This document shows positions 15,398 through 62,059 of a stretch of DNA of 64,000 bases, piece by piece. This DNA comes from Diphasiastrum complanatum (Eukaryota > Streptophyta > Lycopodiopsida > Lycopodiales > Lycopodiaceae), in contig CM055105.1 of the NCBI GenBank assembly GCA_029204225.1, positions 49,260,688 to 49,324,687 on the forward strand, read 5' to 3'. Below the pieces are notes generated by a model. The model did not search any database. It was not told the origin of the DNA and saw only the letters and a program-made list of their open reading frames with translations. The first letter of the stretch is position 1, and each line of letters starts with the position of its first letter. The translations under genes and the position numbers were made by a program.

Positions 15398-18300
15398 TTG
15401 CTTGATAATGCAATTGCATGTGATCTACATATTGAAAACGAGTCTGCGAAGAGACAGTCCCTCCAAAGATTGTTAAAACAAAATTTAGAACATAATCCAT
15501 TATTTGTAAGGTTTTACACCATCTATGAGAAAAATGCTTCGGACAATAATCTAGCCTTCATTTCTCTACAATCTATCGATCATCTTCTCCCTGGCAATGT
15601 TGCATATGAAATTATGACTGTTGACCCCCTCCAAAAATCGTATATTCTACTAGAAGATACAACCCCATTATCAAACCATAATGACAAACGACATCATGAT
15701 ATTTATCAAGATTCAAATGTAAAACTAAGAAACAATAACATAATTTATTCAAAACATATAGGGCTTGTAAATATTAGTCAACATGATGACGAACCCATGT
15801 TAACATTGGAAACAAGCCTGTTTCCTTTTTTATTTCCATTGCTCATGGATTTTATGATGGAAATATAAGCTTCGTTGATTATGCTAGCCTACGAGCAAGT
15901 TCTTTCTTTTCGATGTTTAGACTATATCCGCCCTACATAATAGTCTTATACCATTAGGCAAGCAATTTTAATATCGAATAGCGTTCCATCAATAGTGCTA
16001 CAAAAAGATATAATCAGCTTTCTCTCAAAGAATAAAAAAGCATCTGAACAACAAATATTCAATCATTGTTTAAAATATACTCTACCAACTCAAATTCCAA
16101 ACACACCATCTTGGTATAGACGCAATTTAAAAGATCTCTTAACAATGGTTGAACACTAGGGACTCCCCCAATTTTTTTTAACATTGACTGCGAACGAAAA
16201 TTCAGAGACGAGATGGTTTGAAATCACTGAAATAGAGAAAATCGCACAACAAATAAACATGGATTTTGATTGGCAAAATTGTCTGATTGAGTGCTCGATG
16301 CTATTTCTGGCCCGATTGAAAAGATTCATGAAAGAGTATATGCTTTCAAAGCACTTCTTGTTAGGAAGAATCAAACACTATGTCATTCGGGAGATCCAAA
16401 ACAGAGGATCAGTTCATGCACATATCATGTTTTGGATTGAAGAAGAAGATGTGGAAAGAATTTCAAATGAATTCGTTGCATGCATTCCAACAAAATGGAA
16501 TGACCAATTGCACAAATTTGATGAGCCTATTAATGAATTTGATAGAGACCTATACAATTTGTTTGTTATAAAACAGATCCATTATTGTCGGAAAAACTGC
16601 AGAATAAAAAGCAACAAAACAAATCCATGCAAATATGGATTTCCATTTCAACCATCTTCATCGCCAACATATGTCAGTTCCGAAAATAGAAATTGGATAT
16701 ATTATCGACCTAGACATGAAGATAGGAATGTAGTACCATATCATCCAAGTATACTTTTTCTTTGGAAAGCGCACATGAACTTACAAAGGATTAGCAACAC
16801 AAATTGGTCATATTACATTCTGAACCATCTGGACACTTAAATCTGGAAATAGAAGATGCAAAATGTATAGGATTAGAACACATGGACAATAACATGTTAA
16901 AACTAATTACAGCATCAATCTTAACAAAGCCAACAAGTCTATCTAAAATAACATTTGCTTGTTTGCAAATTCCTATGATAAAAAGAAGCGAAACTGTTCA
17001 TTATATTGATAGTTCTTCTCCAAATCTTAGATGTAGATATGTGAGTCGAAATAACACATTGATGTTCCATCCAATTGAGGTTTACACATACAGACCTGTA
17101 GAATTAGAAAAATTAACATTCTATAAATTCTGGAGTATGTACGATGTAGAAAAAAAATTAAAAGTCAATACTTCTTTTGATTACATTGACAAGACAGGAA
17201 ACCACTTGTATAGGAGTAGTAAACTTATAAGATTTACTGACTATCATCATGTGCATCATACAGAAGCCTTCTTTTTCAATGTTTTGCTCAAAAACATATC
17301 TTTTCGTAATGAACAAGAATTGATAAGAGAAAATAATACTGATCGTTCATATTTCTTGGAGTGCGTACATCAAAATTTTGTTGAGAAAGAGGAGGATATT
17401 GATATCTACATAGCAGAATACGCCAATAGACAACTTCTTGAAAGAGAACAACAACAAGAAATGTCAAATATACTTCTACAAAACAAAACTACTTATCAGC
17501 GAAACATTAACAATGTCAAATTCAGCAATCGAAAATGCACAAACCATATCTTTGCCTTGGAATCTGAATTTGAAAACATGCGAAATTCATCGCTTACTGA
17601 CGAACAAGATAAGGTATATAAAATTATTACAAGCTCAAATTCGGGATTGTTTATTCTATCAGGCACTCCAGGAAGTGGAAAAACATTTCTGATACGATAC
17701 CTTACTTACAAATGTATCGAGAAAGGACAACCAATTTTGTTAGTCGCAACAACAGGTGCAGCTGCATCTCGATTAGCAAAACAGACATTTACAATCCACA
17801 ACCTATTCGAAATTCCAATAAATTAACTTTACATAAAAAAAAAATCTGATACCAACCGATTTCCGATACAAATTAATATCTGAAGCAAAATTTATTGTGA
17901 TAGATGAAATGTCAATGCTAACTGCTCAAATTTTAACATATGTAATTCATCAAATAAAAAAAAATCCATCTAGTATCTTACTTTTAGTCAGTGATCATGC
18001 ACAGCTTCCAGCCATTTGTAAACACTAATCAGAATCGCTCTGTTTAATATGTCATCTTTCAAACTCTCCATTCTGGAAAATTGCAACACACTTGCAACTA
18101 TCCTACTCAATTAGGCATGCTGATGATCCCGAATACCTTAATTTCCTGAACAAAATTAGATTCCAAAAGCCCACACAACTAGAAATAGACGAAACATTAA
18201 CTACTTGTGCACTTCCTAGGTCAGGCATACCTGATATAGCAAATCATAATACGACTATCATATGTACCCATAGAGAAGATGTGCTCTATTTTAACAACCT

Positions 18301-18850
18301 CATCTTAGAAAAACTATTTTCTACCTCGGATATACTAGAAATTTTTGTTAAAACAAATGCTACATTAGAAAGCGATCTAACAACATGGATCGATGATCCA
18401 TTATTCCATCAAATTCCAAAACTAGCTATAGGAGCAAAGATATTGGTACTTGCAAACTTGGATATTTCAAATGCTATAGTCAATGGCACCATAGCTCACA
18501 TAACTGCCTTCAAATATTCCAAGAGTCATGAATTGACAACAATCATCATTCAAACTGAAACCCAAAAAAAAAAAAAAAAATTCAATATAACAAGATCTGC
18601 ATTTGCAAAAATTCGATTTGATACGAAAATATTTTACAAATCTACATTTCCAATAATGTTAGCATATGCTATCACTGCACACAAAGCACAAGGTGTGACC
18701 ATTCGGGAAAAAGCCATCCTAGATATAAGATCAAATTTTGCATCTGGCTTAATTTATGTCATGTTATCTCGAGTAACAAAACGTGAAAACTTGTTGTTAA
18801 CAATAAAATTGACACCAGAACATTTCCAACCAATATTGATTTCCATCTGA
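15398..18850 (+). pseudogene. Helitron Rep/helicase (HUH endonuclease plus Pif1-like helicase), disrupted
   Basis: Rolling-circle transposase that nicks single strands and unwinds DNA. The order matches Helitron proteins. Helitron-like N domain: LEHNPLFVRFYTIYEK, then LETSLFPFLFP. Rep entry: GLPQFFLTLTANE with a stop just before it near 16159. HUH motif: VHAHIMFW, His codons 16415 and 16421. Two-Tyr region: WSYYIL near 16805-16822, where a frameshift replaces the expected KY. Helicase motif I GTPGSGKT (17662-17685), motif II VIDEMSML (17897-17920, other frame), motif III SDHAQLPAI, then AYAITAHKAQG and YVMLSRVTKRENLL. Breaks occur near 15868-16180, 16805-16840, 17826 and 18030. A-runs at about 17838 and 18564 coincide with or may have added shifts. 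The Rep block EIQNRGSVHAHIMFW differs from the EFQKRGLPHAHIL type seen in the second Helitron of this window, so two lineages are present. Confidence 0.85.
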
Positions 18851-18994
18851 AACATAAAAATCCGAAATATTGTCATATCTTCAGCAATGTACTATAATCA
18901 TTTCTACCCACTTATTTTGTCTTCGTTTATGATTGTATTTTTGTTCTATTTTTGAATATGTCTTTCTAATATTCGCAGATTATCAAAAAAGGAA

Positions 18995-20332
18995 ATGGCA
19001 TCCGAAATTGAGTATGATCCAAAAGAGGTAATTACACAGATTTCATTTCCACTTTGGACTCATAAATGTCCTTTCTCGAAATAACCACAATATCAAATTC
19101 ATTGTTTCAGTTATTCCGAAAATTGAAAGCCGAGGTGTCTTCTTCGAAAACTTTTCCTGAAATACCATCATCCACGGAAAAAATATTCCCAACAACAAAA
19201 CAGATGTTCTTATTGAACTCCTGTGGTATTGATCCAAACACATACAAGGAAGGCTTCCAAACAAATTTAGCTCTAAGCAGATTCATTGAACAAAAGAAGC
19301 ACGAAAGAGGTCAGTACATCAATCAATATCATGGAGACCCAATCTAAGGTATATTATATTCCTATTCTTTTATAATTTTATAACATTCTATTTTTCTAAA
19401 TGTCCATTTTTAAGCACCTAGTACAAAAACTATGAATGTTAAATACATCTTTTGAAATACCATTCTTATTTCAGGGTTTTTAAAACATCTATATAACATA
19501 TTCTCCATAAACATCCCTGCAACAATCACAACAAATCGACTAGCAATACAACATTTAGATGCTATGTTAAATAAGAACTACTACACAACGAAAAATCTTT
19601 ACTTCGGCTACAAGATTCCAATTGATAATTAAAAATATATGAGTCGTGCCGAACTGAACGCAATCACAATGGATTTGGAAAAAAAATTGGGCCACTTGTC
19701 AGATGACGGTACAAAGCTAACAGATGGCCCGATTCAAATTGACACGATTTTGGAGATTCTCGAAGGCGAAGTTTCTACAATGATCACTAACCCAATAAGT
19801 GTGTGTTGTCATCTACATTTCCATATATGTGATTATCAGTAACCGTTTTAACCCATTACATATTAATACAAATTTTCTTGCAGGAAGAAACTTCTCCATC
19901 AGCATTGCCATCTGCATGCAGTACGCAAGTGAATTTGAACCATACAATGATCTTCTTCTTTATTTATAAACTTTCCATTAAACTAATACGATTTCAGCTT
20001 GCAAGAAACAACAACAAAAAAATAACGTCCAAGATCAAATATTTAATCTACAAAATAGAATGCAAAGAAACCCATGGTGTCTACATCGGCCAAACATGCA
20101 ATCTATGACGCCGATTGCAACAACATGCAAGGCTACCACCCAAAAAAATGAGAAAACAGTATTCTATGGACCGATCTTTTTATGAGCAATTTCATGTTCA
20201 AGTTTTAAATGTTGTTGAAGATAGAAAAATAGCTAACAGAATCGAAAGATTTTATGTTCGACATTACAAATCAACAAACAAGTCTAGATACAACAAACTA
20301 AGATATAATCTTGTAAATTCCAAGGCATACTG
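18995..20332 (+). pseudogene. Intron-containing Helitron accessory ORF ending in a GIY-YIG endonuclease domain
   Basis: Proposed exons: 18995-19027 (ATGGCATCC start), 19111-19348, 19475-19800 and 19884-20332, with an optional further intron 19929-19997. All junctions are GT-AG and keep phase. The N-terminal part (SGIDPNTY-like, NQYHGDP, then IPATITTNRLAIQHLD) is not recognised. The C-terminal 95 residues form a GIY-YIG fold: KYLIYKIEC, GVYIGQTCNL, a stop, RRLQQH, then the Glu-containing helix ANRIERFYVRHY and a terminal Asn-rich YNKLRYN. Three in-frame stops (19345 TAA, about 19630 TAA, 20106 TGA) show decay. The last sits where the family has Arg, consistent with CGA to TGA by methyl-C deamination. 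The tight junction to the helicase ORF on the same strand suggests one element. The domain call is strong; its membership of the Helitron is an inference. Confidence 0.65.
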
Positions 20333-20640
20333 ATATTTAAAGAGACGCAAGCTCCTATAATTCTGTTCATAATACATTTATCGCATGCCTTTCGTGTATG
20401 CCTACCAATTAAGCTTTTGGCTTGTTAATTTCAAATTTTGCTTTCTTCTTATGCTATCTGTTACAACAGCTTGGTTTTTTGCAGATTGTAATTCTAAGAA
20501 TTTTAGATACAGTTTTTTTAAGCTTTCAACGCTCTTGATTTTTGTTGCGACTCTTACAAATAAGTCATTAGCCTCGTTTTCTGCAACTCAATGCAACGTT
20601 ACAATTGCGTAGCCAGTTGTAACTTTTACAATGTGTCAAT

Positions 20641-21625
20641 AGACCAATGCAAGGCTAGAATTGCGTAGCTAGTTTTTTAATGCTCTTGATTGTGTGTATC
20701 CAAAATTGCTAATCCAGATCAAGAAATTGATGACTAGTTTGGTGTATTAATCAATCAATCAATCACTCTTGGAGTCTTTTGTAGGCTCATTTATGGTCCT
20801 TAGTACTGTACTTTCAACACAAAATGACCCAAATACCCGAATTTCAACTACTCAAAGTTCTTAAAGGCCAGCATGGCTGCCCTCAACCCTCAAATGCGCC
20901 CACATGCATTCTCCCATTGCAATTATATAAACCCAAACTAACACTAACCCTTAAGATCTGAAAAATTATTGTATATGCCCTTGTAAGGAAATAAATAATC
21001 TCGAGAGGTGAAAATTCGCACTGCAGATTTACATTCACCCTGGTCCCTTGCAATTTCCATCAATCAAAACTGACAACTTTGTCCATACATTAGAAAAATC
21101 AGAAGGCAACTGAACAGATTATAGAATGCACATTAAAAGAAACAATCACGAATAGCTGTAAGATTGCACAGTTCAATAATCCAATAATGCATAGTACTGG
21201 TGAATTTCTGTAAGGCAAACCTACCCGAAAAATTTTTTGGCAGAAATAAATATTTGCCAATACCATTTAGTCCACATTGGCAGCTTAAAGGGCCACGTCT
21301 ACGATCTGCTATTCATTGGAATCAACTTCAGATGAATAATAAAGAATGCCATGAAGACAATTGAACCTTTAGAACAGCTATATCCCAGCTCTTCGTTATA
21401 TATGGTTGTGGGGTGCTGGAACCCGAACCCTCTGGGTGTCATTGTAGTTACTTCAGATAAGATACATTACAAGCACAGCTATCGAATAGCACATGCATTT
21501 GTTCTTGAACCTCAACATCTGCTGTCACAATGTGCCAGAAAATGAGAAAAGGTCTAATTTTCAACCCTTCCATCTGTCTCAAACAAGTAGCTCTATCATA
21601 CAATACATTCTTGATTTGGAGAAAT
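20641..21625. other. Spacer between Helitron-like element and exoribonuclease 3' end
   Basis: No coding sequence is recognised. The right part should hold the 3' untranslated region of the minus-strand exoribonuclease gene. Short ORFs at 21351-21690 are not supported by any similarity I recognise. Confidence 0.4.
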
Positions 21626-54899
<33,274 letters not shown>

Positions 54900-55860
54900 G
54901 ATCCAATTTCGCAAGCTGTAAATTGATCACAGCACTAAACTTTCAATTTCCCTGCGGCACTGCAATCACAGAATCCAACGCTGAGCAAACCAATTGATAT
55001 GAATCCAGTTTGCTTAAACTCAAAGCCGCTCCTGTGTCGCCCGAGTTTTAGGCACTTCTTGTTGTATAAAACCCCATCAGTTGCTGTAGAAGAATATTTC
55101 TGCTGTAAACCATTCCTTTGTAAAAACACTGATTCAATGCAACTATTGAACGTGCAAATGAAAACCCTAAAAACGGCTATGGAAAAATTGTAAATTGAAG
55201 CTATGAAGCTACAAATTGACCTACGAAAAAAGACATGTCAGTGATCAGGCCGACCCTTTGAGGCGGCGCAAAACCTATATAGTGGTGAATGCGATGGTGT
55301 TGGCAAGATCGAAGCAAAGACGAAAAGCAGAAAAAGAAAAGGGAGGGAGAGAGACAGAGAGAGCAAGCAAGCAGCCGCTCCCTTTACTAGCAGTGCAGCA
55401 GATAGAAAGCAAAGCGATCACGACTCATCATATCTATATCTATATCTTTACCAAGCACCTAATTAATGCCAAGTCATTCTTTTTCTTTTCTTCCCCTTTT
55501 TTTAAGCTCTTTTTTGGCCCTCCTTAGCAAAGGACTTAGCATTCACTTACTAGTCATTTCCAACTTTTACTTGCTTGTGTTTAGGTTTTAATTCATGGAA
55601 CATAAATAAATGTTTGTTATTTCTATTTTCAAGTTTTGTGAGTGGACACGTGGTGTTTTTTTTGAGAGAATCTGGTTTCTTTTCTTTTTTGCGTACTGGT
55701 TTCCCGATTTTTGTTTTTTTTTTTTTGTTATTATTATTATTTTTTTATTGTTTTGTTTTTTTTTTGCTTGAATATTTACGTGTCTTTTTGAAGGCGTAAT
55801 CATTATTGGGAGCTTCACAATTGGCAGAGCATTTGCTGTTTTTTGTCCGTCACGTTTCAA
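54900..55860. other. Upstream region of the exoribonuclease gene
   Basis: Should contain the promoter and 5' leader. A GA-rich stretch lies at 55335-55375, T-rich runs at 55480-55780. No other gene recognised. Confidence 0.45.
55274..55281 (-). promoter_or_regulatory. Candidate TATA box of the exoribonuclease gene
   Basis: TATATAGG on the minus strand, about 375 bp upstream of the ATG. The sequence between would make a CT/GA-containing 5' leader. There is no transcript evidence, so this is only a plausible position. Confidence 0.3.
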
Positions 55861-55956
55861 CCTCCAATGGATTTGACTCACTTTGAGTAAAGCATAATCA
55901 TCATGAAAGTCAATCTCTAGGCCTAGTATGTAATGGATCTCTCCTAGATCTTGCAT
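55860..55956 (-). pseudogene. Short Copia RT fragment
   Basis: Reads MQDLGEIHYILGLEIDFHDD then VSQIHW, the conserved Copia block after the YVDD motif. Only about 100 bp remain, followed by T-rich DNA. Confidence 0.65.
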
Positions 55957-57984
55957 CTTAAACTCTTTTCCAAGAGCTATTTTGGTCTCCTAAACCAATT
56001 TGATATTACTTCCTTTTTCGTCTGCACACCTGTAAAAAAATTATGTATATATTGAATACCATCTACATATTCAATAATATAGAACAAAAAAAAAACAGAA
56101 GATAGAATGAAATATCATTTGTAATTAGAGACAAACATTGTAGATGCATTTGCACATTGATTCTTTCTTCCAGATGAATTGTTAGTAATAGGTTCATCAC
56201 CTTTATAGATTGCGTGATTAGCTTTGTGAAGCATGCGGTTACATCTGATATTGTTTTTGTGCTCACCTGCATTATTGACCTGTATATTTCATTATACTTA
56301 ATCTCATTACAACTCTGTTTGTTCTACGCTCAGATTTGTGTCAATACTGTAATGCTTTTCTACGATCTGTCTGGCTATCTAATTGCTTAGTCTGGCTATC
56401 TGCTTTTGAGACTAATTCGCGACTGATTATCAGTCTAGCTCTTCGCAACTAATAATTTGTCTAACTGTTCGCGACAAATTATTCGTCTGATGTTTTGATG
56501 CTTAATGCTTGTCTACGTAATCAGATCGAACGTGATTTCTATCACTAATGTTCTGTTCGAGACTAATAGGCGTAGGCATGCTTGAGGAAAGAGGGAGATG
56601 GCTTATTCCGCTGCGCACGAACGAAGATGGCTTATTCCGCTGCGCACGAACATTTTCCATTCGAGTTCGTTTGTTTTCTTTTCATGTTCGTTTCTTTTTT
56701 AGTTATCTTTCAATTCACCCCCTCTTTCCAACATCCGCCGCAAATACTCATTGCATGAATATGCATCTGCAGCTATGCATGTGCCTATCCCTGTGGTTTT
56801 TTGCCCTTGCAAACACACACACCACCAAATTTAAGCTTTTTGGCAGTAGTTATGGGGGTTGAGACTTTGATTTTCGACTCTTTTTCAAGCAACTTGTAGA
56901 AGGCAATTTTTACAATCAATCTTGCAATGCTCTCTCTCTCTTTTTCTCTCTTTGTAAAGAAATGATGGCTAGAAAATAGATACCACGCTCTATGTTTACA
57001 AAGGGGTAGGGGCCAGCGCATGGGGGGCGGAAGCATAGTTTTAAATTGATGGACGAACAAGCAACATAAATAAACACTTTATTGTTACCTAAAAACAAGG
57101 ATTGAATAACATCAATAAACAATTGATTATTACTTCCATGGAAACATGATTTTGTTCATAACTGTCCTTCAAGAAACAGAGTCGAAAATATCTGAAAATA
57201 GAATTAGAAGCACAAAGCTCTTGCACCTTTGGTACATGTATGAAATATATTTATCAGAAACCGTAACGTGTATATTCATTTCACAGCAAAAATAATGAGA
57301 CCTACTAGAAAACGTCTAGTTTGAACGTATTACCATATGATCTGGATCAAGTAAAAGTTCAGGTAGTTCTAGCCACACGACCTCAGGTTCACTCAATCGG
57401 GATTTGAAGCAATGAGATTGGAATACACCAATGCAACACTCTAGGTTTAGTCTATCCAATTTGAAGCAAAGAGATTGAAATAGCGCAATAGAATGATTGA
57501 AAGACGATAGTCGTTCGTAATATATAATCGCGACAGCAAACATTTTCAGGGTGATTTAGGTTCAGTCCAACCATTGCTTGACTTATGCATCAAATTAGAT
57601 CAATTATTCATCAATTTTGATCAATTTTTGCTTGTGATTGGATAGTAGATTGTGTTGCATCCTCATTAAGTTCCATTTAGATCTTTTGCAAGTGATTTTG
57701 GAAGGATATTAGGTTGCTGAAATTCACTCTTGATCATATCATTTGAAAGCTTTTATGTTCTTTATAGAAAGAGAGGCAAATCTACTAGTATTATCTACTT
57801 CAATCAAGCAAGTGCATCGTTTCTAGTATTCTATGATTTTATTTTGTTAAAGATCATTCTTAGATCTTTATAGGAAGTCTATTACTGATATTTTCAGGTC
57901 CCTAAGAAGTGGGATAAGGTAGATCTTCAATCAAATCAATAGAAGTAACTTTCATTTGTGTCAAGTCCTGGATTAGGAGAATAG
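55957..57984. other. Repeat debris upstream of Copia gag
   Basis: Contains the LTR-like segment at 56340-56740 (separate entry) and a short CT-rich tract near 56928-56952. No gene recognised. Confidence 0.4.
56340..56740 (+). repeat. LTR-like segment, related to 62060-62520
   Basis: Shares with 62060-62520 the series TCGCAACTAAT(A)ATTTGTC, CTACGTAAT, CGTGATTTCTATCACTA, GGCTTATTCCGC/GTTTATTCCGC and GCACGAA. A CTTATTCCGCTGCGCACGAA unit is duplicated at about 56600-56650. TTCAATTCACCCCCTC at the end is typical of sequence at plant LTR/leader junctions. Confidence 0.6.
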
Positions 57985-59134
57985 GTGGCATCTTTAAATG
58001 CATATCTTTTGGATACTAATGAGAGGCTCAACAAAACTAACTATTCCATATGGAAAGTTAGAATGGAGTCCATCGTGATCATGCAAGATATAGTGGAGAT
58101 TGTAAATGGTAAGGAGGATGAACCTATTCATCCTCAAGAAAAAGCCAAATACAACAAGAGGTGCAATATTGCACTACATTGTATAAAAATGAATGTTGCA
58201 AATGAACTCTTAAGAGAGGTGGGAGATTGCACTTTGGCTCAAGATGCTTGGGAGACTTTGCAAAAGGTTTATGAATCCAAGAACCAAACTAGGATGTTAG
58301 CTTTGAAAAATCAAATCTATAGAAGCTATCAAAAGAAAGGAGAGAGTGCACATACTTTTGTCTTAAGAGTGAAGGAATTGAACAAAGAGGTAGCCTTCAT
58401 AGGTGATCCTATCAAGGATGGAGAGCTTGTTCAACTCATATTGAATGGACTAAGCTTTGAATTTGACAATTTGGTTTAGGGATATGAAATTATGGGTAAG
58501 CTACCCATACTTGAAGAGCTCCAAGGCAGACTCGTGGCCGAGGAGTCAAGAAGGGGCCAAAGTCAAGAGAGGATGGATAGACTTTCCATCCAAGGTGGAG
58601 ATGACCAAGCTCTCTTCACCAAAGGCAAAGGGAAGTCCAAAGGCAAAGGATCAACATTCAAGAAGGATTCAATAAAGCTTGAGGATCAAGAAGGACCCTC
58701 AAATGCATCTCCATCAACCACCAAAGTCAAGAAGGACAAATCCAAGGTGAAGTGCTACTATTGTAGCAAGATGGGGCATTATGCCTCGAAATGTATCAAG
58801 AGGAAGCAAGATCAAAGCCAAGCCAACATGAGCAAAGAAGGGGAGGAGGAGAGTTTACATGAGGACTCTCTCATGATGTCCATATTTTCTTCAATAAGCT
58901 TCAGAGGAGAAGATCCTTGGTGGATCGACTCGAGTGCTAGTTCACACATGACTAGCAAAAGGGAGTTTTTCTCTTCTCTCTTATCTTATGAAGGACCTAT
59001 AAACTCTATCTATACAACAAATGATGAAGCATGTAAGATCGAAGAAGTTGGTAGCATTCCCCTTTTCTTAGGATCTTCCAAAAAGATTAACATAGAAGGT
59101 GTTTTGTACATCCCTAGAACAACAAAGCTGCTAT
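57985..59134 (+). pseudogene. Copia gag and protease region, truncated by a Helitron fragment
   Basis: Gag N-terminus LNAYLLDTNERLNKTNYSIW and UBN2 core NVANELLREV, then a stop at 58477-58479 before GYEIMGKLPILEELQ. Zinc knuckle CYYCSKMGHYASKC (58759-58800). Protease start WWIDSSASSHM, in which the catalytic DSG triad reads DSS. Then INIEGVLYIPRTTKLLS, where homology to Copia stops at about 59134. Plus strand, nearly full open frames apart from the internal stop. Confidence 0.88.
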
Positions 59135-60220
59135 CATTTACAGGTTCATGTAGAGCATGTTTCACCGATTTATTTGGGCGGAAGGCGGCCATAGGAGTAC
59201 ACGTGTGATGGCAAAGATTGTGCAAAATAACATGACCTACTACTACAATAATTAGCACAGTTTTTGTAGAGAAATTTGTAGCGGTATTGTGGAGCTCATT
59301 CCTCTAGCAACAAAGGAACGCGAGCAGTGCTTCCATTTTAAACATCGGTTCACCGCGTATGCATCAGCAATACCAGGATGCTACGGCCGTCGTTAGGGAG
59401 TTGGGTTTTCCCCGATTTGTTTATCACGATGATGGCAAACCCAAATTGATTGGAGGTGAGGAGAGAGTTGCGATTCCAGCATAAAGCTGCAGATAGGCCT
59501 AATTTGGTATTGAGGGTTTTTAGCATGAAGCTTCAGCATTTGATCGACCTACTAAAGAACGATGGTATTTTTGGACGCATTATAGAGAGGTTGCATGTCG
59601 TGGAATTCCAAAAGAGAGGATTGTCTTACGCCCACCTATTGATTATATTGGAGGAGCAAAGCAAACCCATCACCATTGGGAATTACGATCGTATTGTGTG
59701 TGCAGAGATTCATGTGAAGGAGGAAGATCCGGAGTTGTATGAGATAGTGATGAGATCTATGATGCACGGTCCATGCGGAACATCTTTTCCAAATGCCCAG
59801 TGTATGAAGGATGGAAAATGCTCGAAGAACTACCCAAGGAATTTCATTGATGAAACATCGGTGGTGAAGGGATATGTTTCGTATAGGCGGAGGGAGAACA
59901 TAGTGACGATGCATTCACATAGAGTAGATTTAGATAATAGGTGGGTTGTACCGTACGACAGGTTACTGACATTGCATTTTCAATGCCACTTGAATGTGGA
60001 GGTATGTGTGCATATACATGGTATGAAGTATTTGTACAAGGGACCTGATATGATTACGACAGGGGTGTAGAGGGCGGTGGTCAGCAGACATCATGATGGG
60101 TGGATGAGATAGAGCAATTTCTTGATGCTCGGTACTTCTCAACCAATGAGTCATGTTGGCAATTGTACACAGATTCGATGACAAGTATCTATGTGTAGCG
60201 GTAATTTCCCATCCTCCTTC
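59135..60220 (+). pseudogene. Fragment of a canonical plant Helitron Rep domain
   Basis: Frame-shifted reading QQYQDATAVVRELGFP, then a degraded Rep entry, LRFQHKAADRPNLVLRVF, KNDGIFGRIIERLHVVEFQK, RGLSYAHLLI, then CMKDGKCSKNYPRNF, SYRRRENIVTMH, MKYLYKGPDM, and in another frame DEIEQFLDARYF. The HUH motif is broken: the family PHAH reads SYAH (codons 59624-59635). The two-Tyr motif has lost four residues, since KYLYKYVYKGPD is expected and KYLYKGPD is found. No helicase domain follows. Confidence 0.83.
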
Positions 60221-60403
60221 AACCCTAGATCCAAGCGCATAAAGTATCAAATGAGATGAAGAGGATTAACATGTTGTCACGCGAAAATTTGTTCCCATGG
60301 AAGCAATAGCATAGTTCAGATTCAAGCACATATTTATGATTCCAAAACTAAACTAAGATTAACACTACGATCCATTAACACTACTCAAGCTAAGGTAAAA
60401 CTT

Positions 60404-62059
<1,656 letters not shown>

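Larger units (their letters stand above)
14594..20640 (+). mobile_element. Helitron-like (rolling-circle) transposon, decayed, AT-rich, with GIY-YIG ORF
   Basis: This is an approximately 6-kb element lying between the ABHD17 5' end and the 3' end of the exoribonuclease gene. It is composed of a gag-like segment, a HUH Rep/Pif1 helicase ORF and a downstream spliced ORF ending in a GIY-YIG nuclease. It is visibly richer in A/T than the flanking genes and uses A/T-ending codons. The termini are uncertain. A candidate 3' hairpin, GTTACAA-loop-TTGTAAC, lies near 20596-20621, and a CTAG about 50 bp further on would fit a Helitron CTRR end. Neither end can be proven without a second copy. Multiple stops and frameshifts show the copy is inactive. 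Confidence 0.7.

Noticed and set aside
19878-20333. GIY-YIG domain taken as a Penelope-like retroelement
   Set aside because: No reverse transcriptase is present nearby, and the domain follows a Helitron Rep/helicase on the same strand with its own intron-containing ORF. Kept as Helitron-linked, with the alternative noted.
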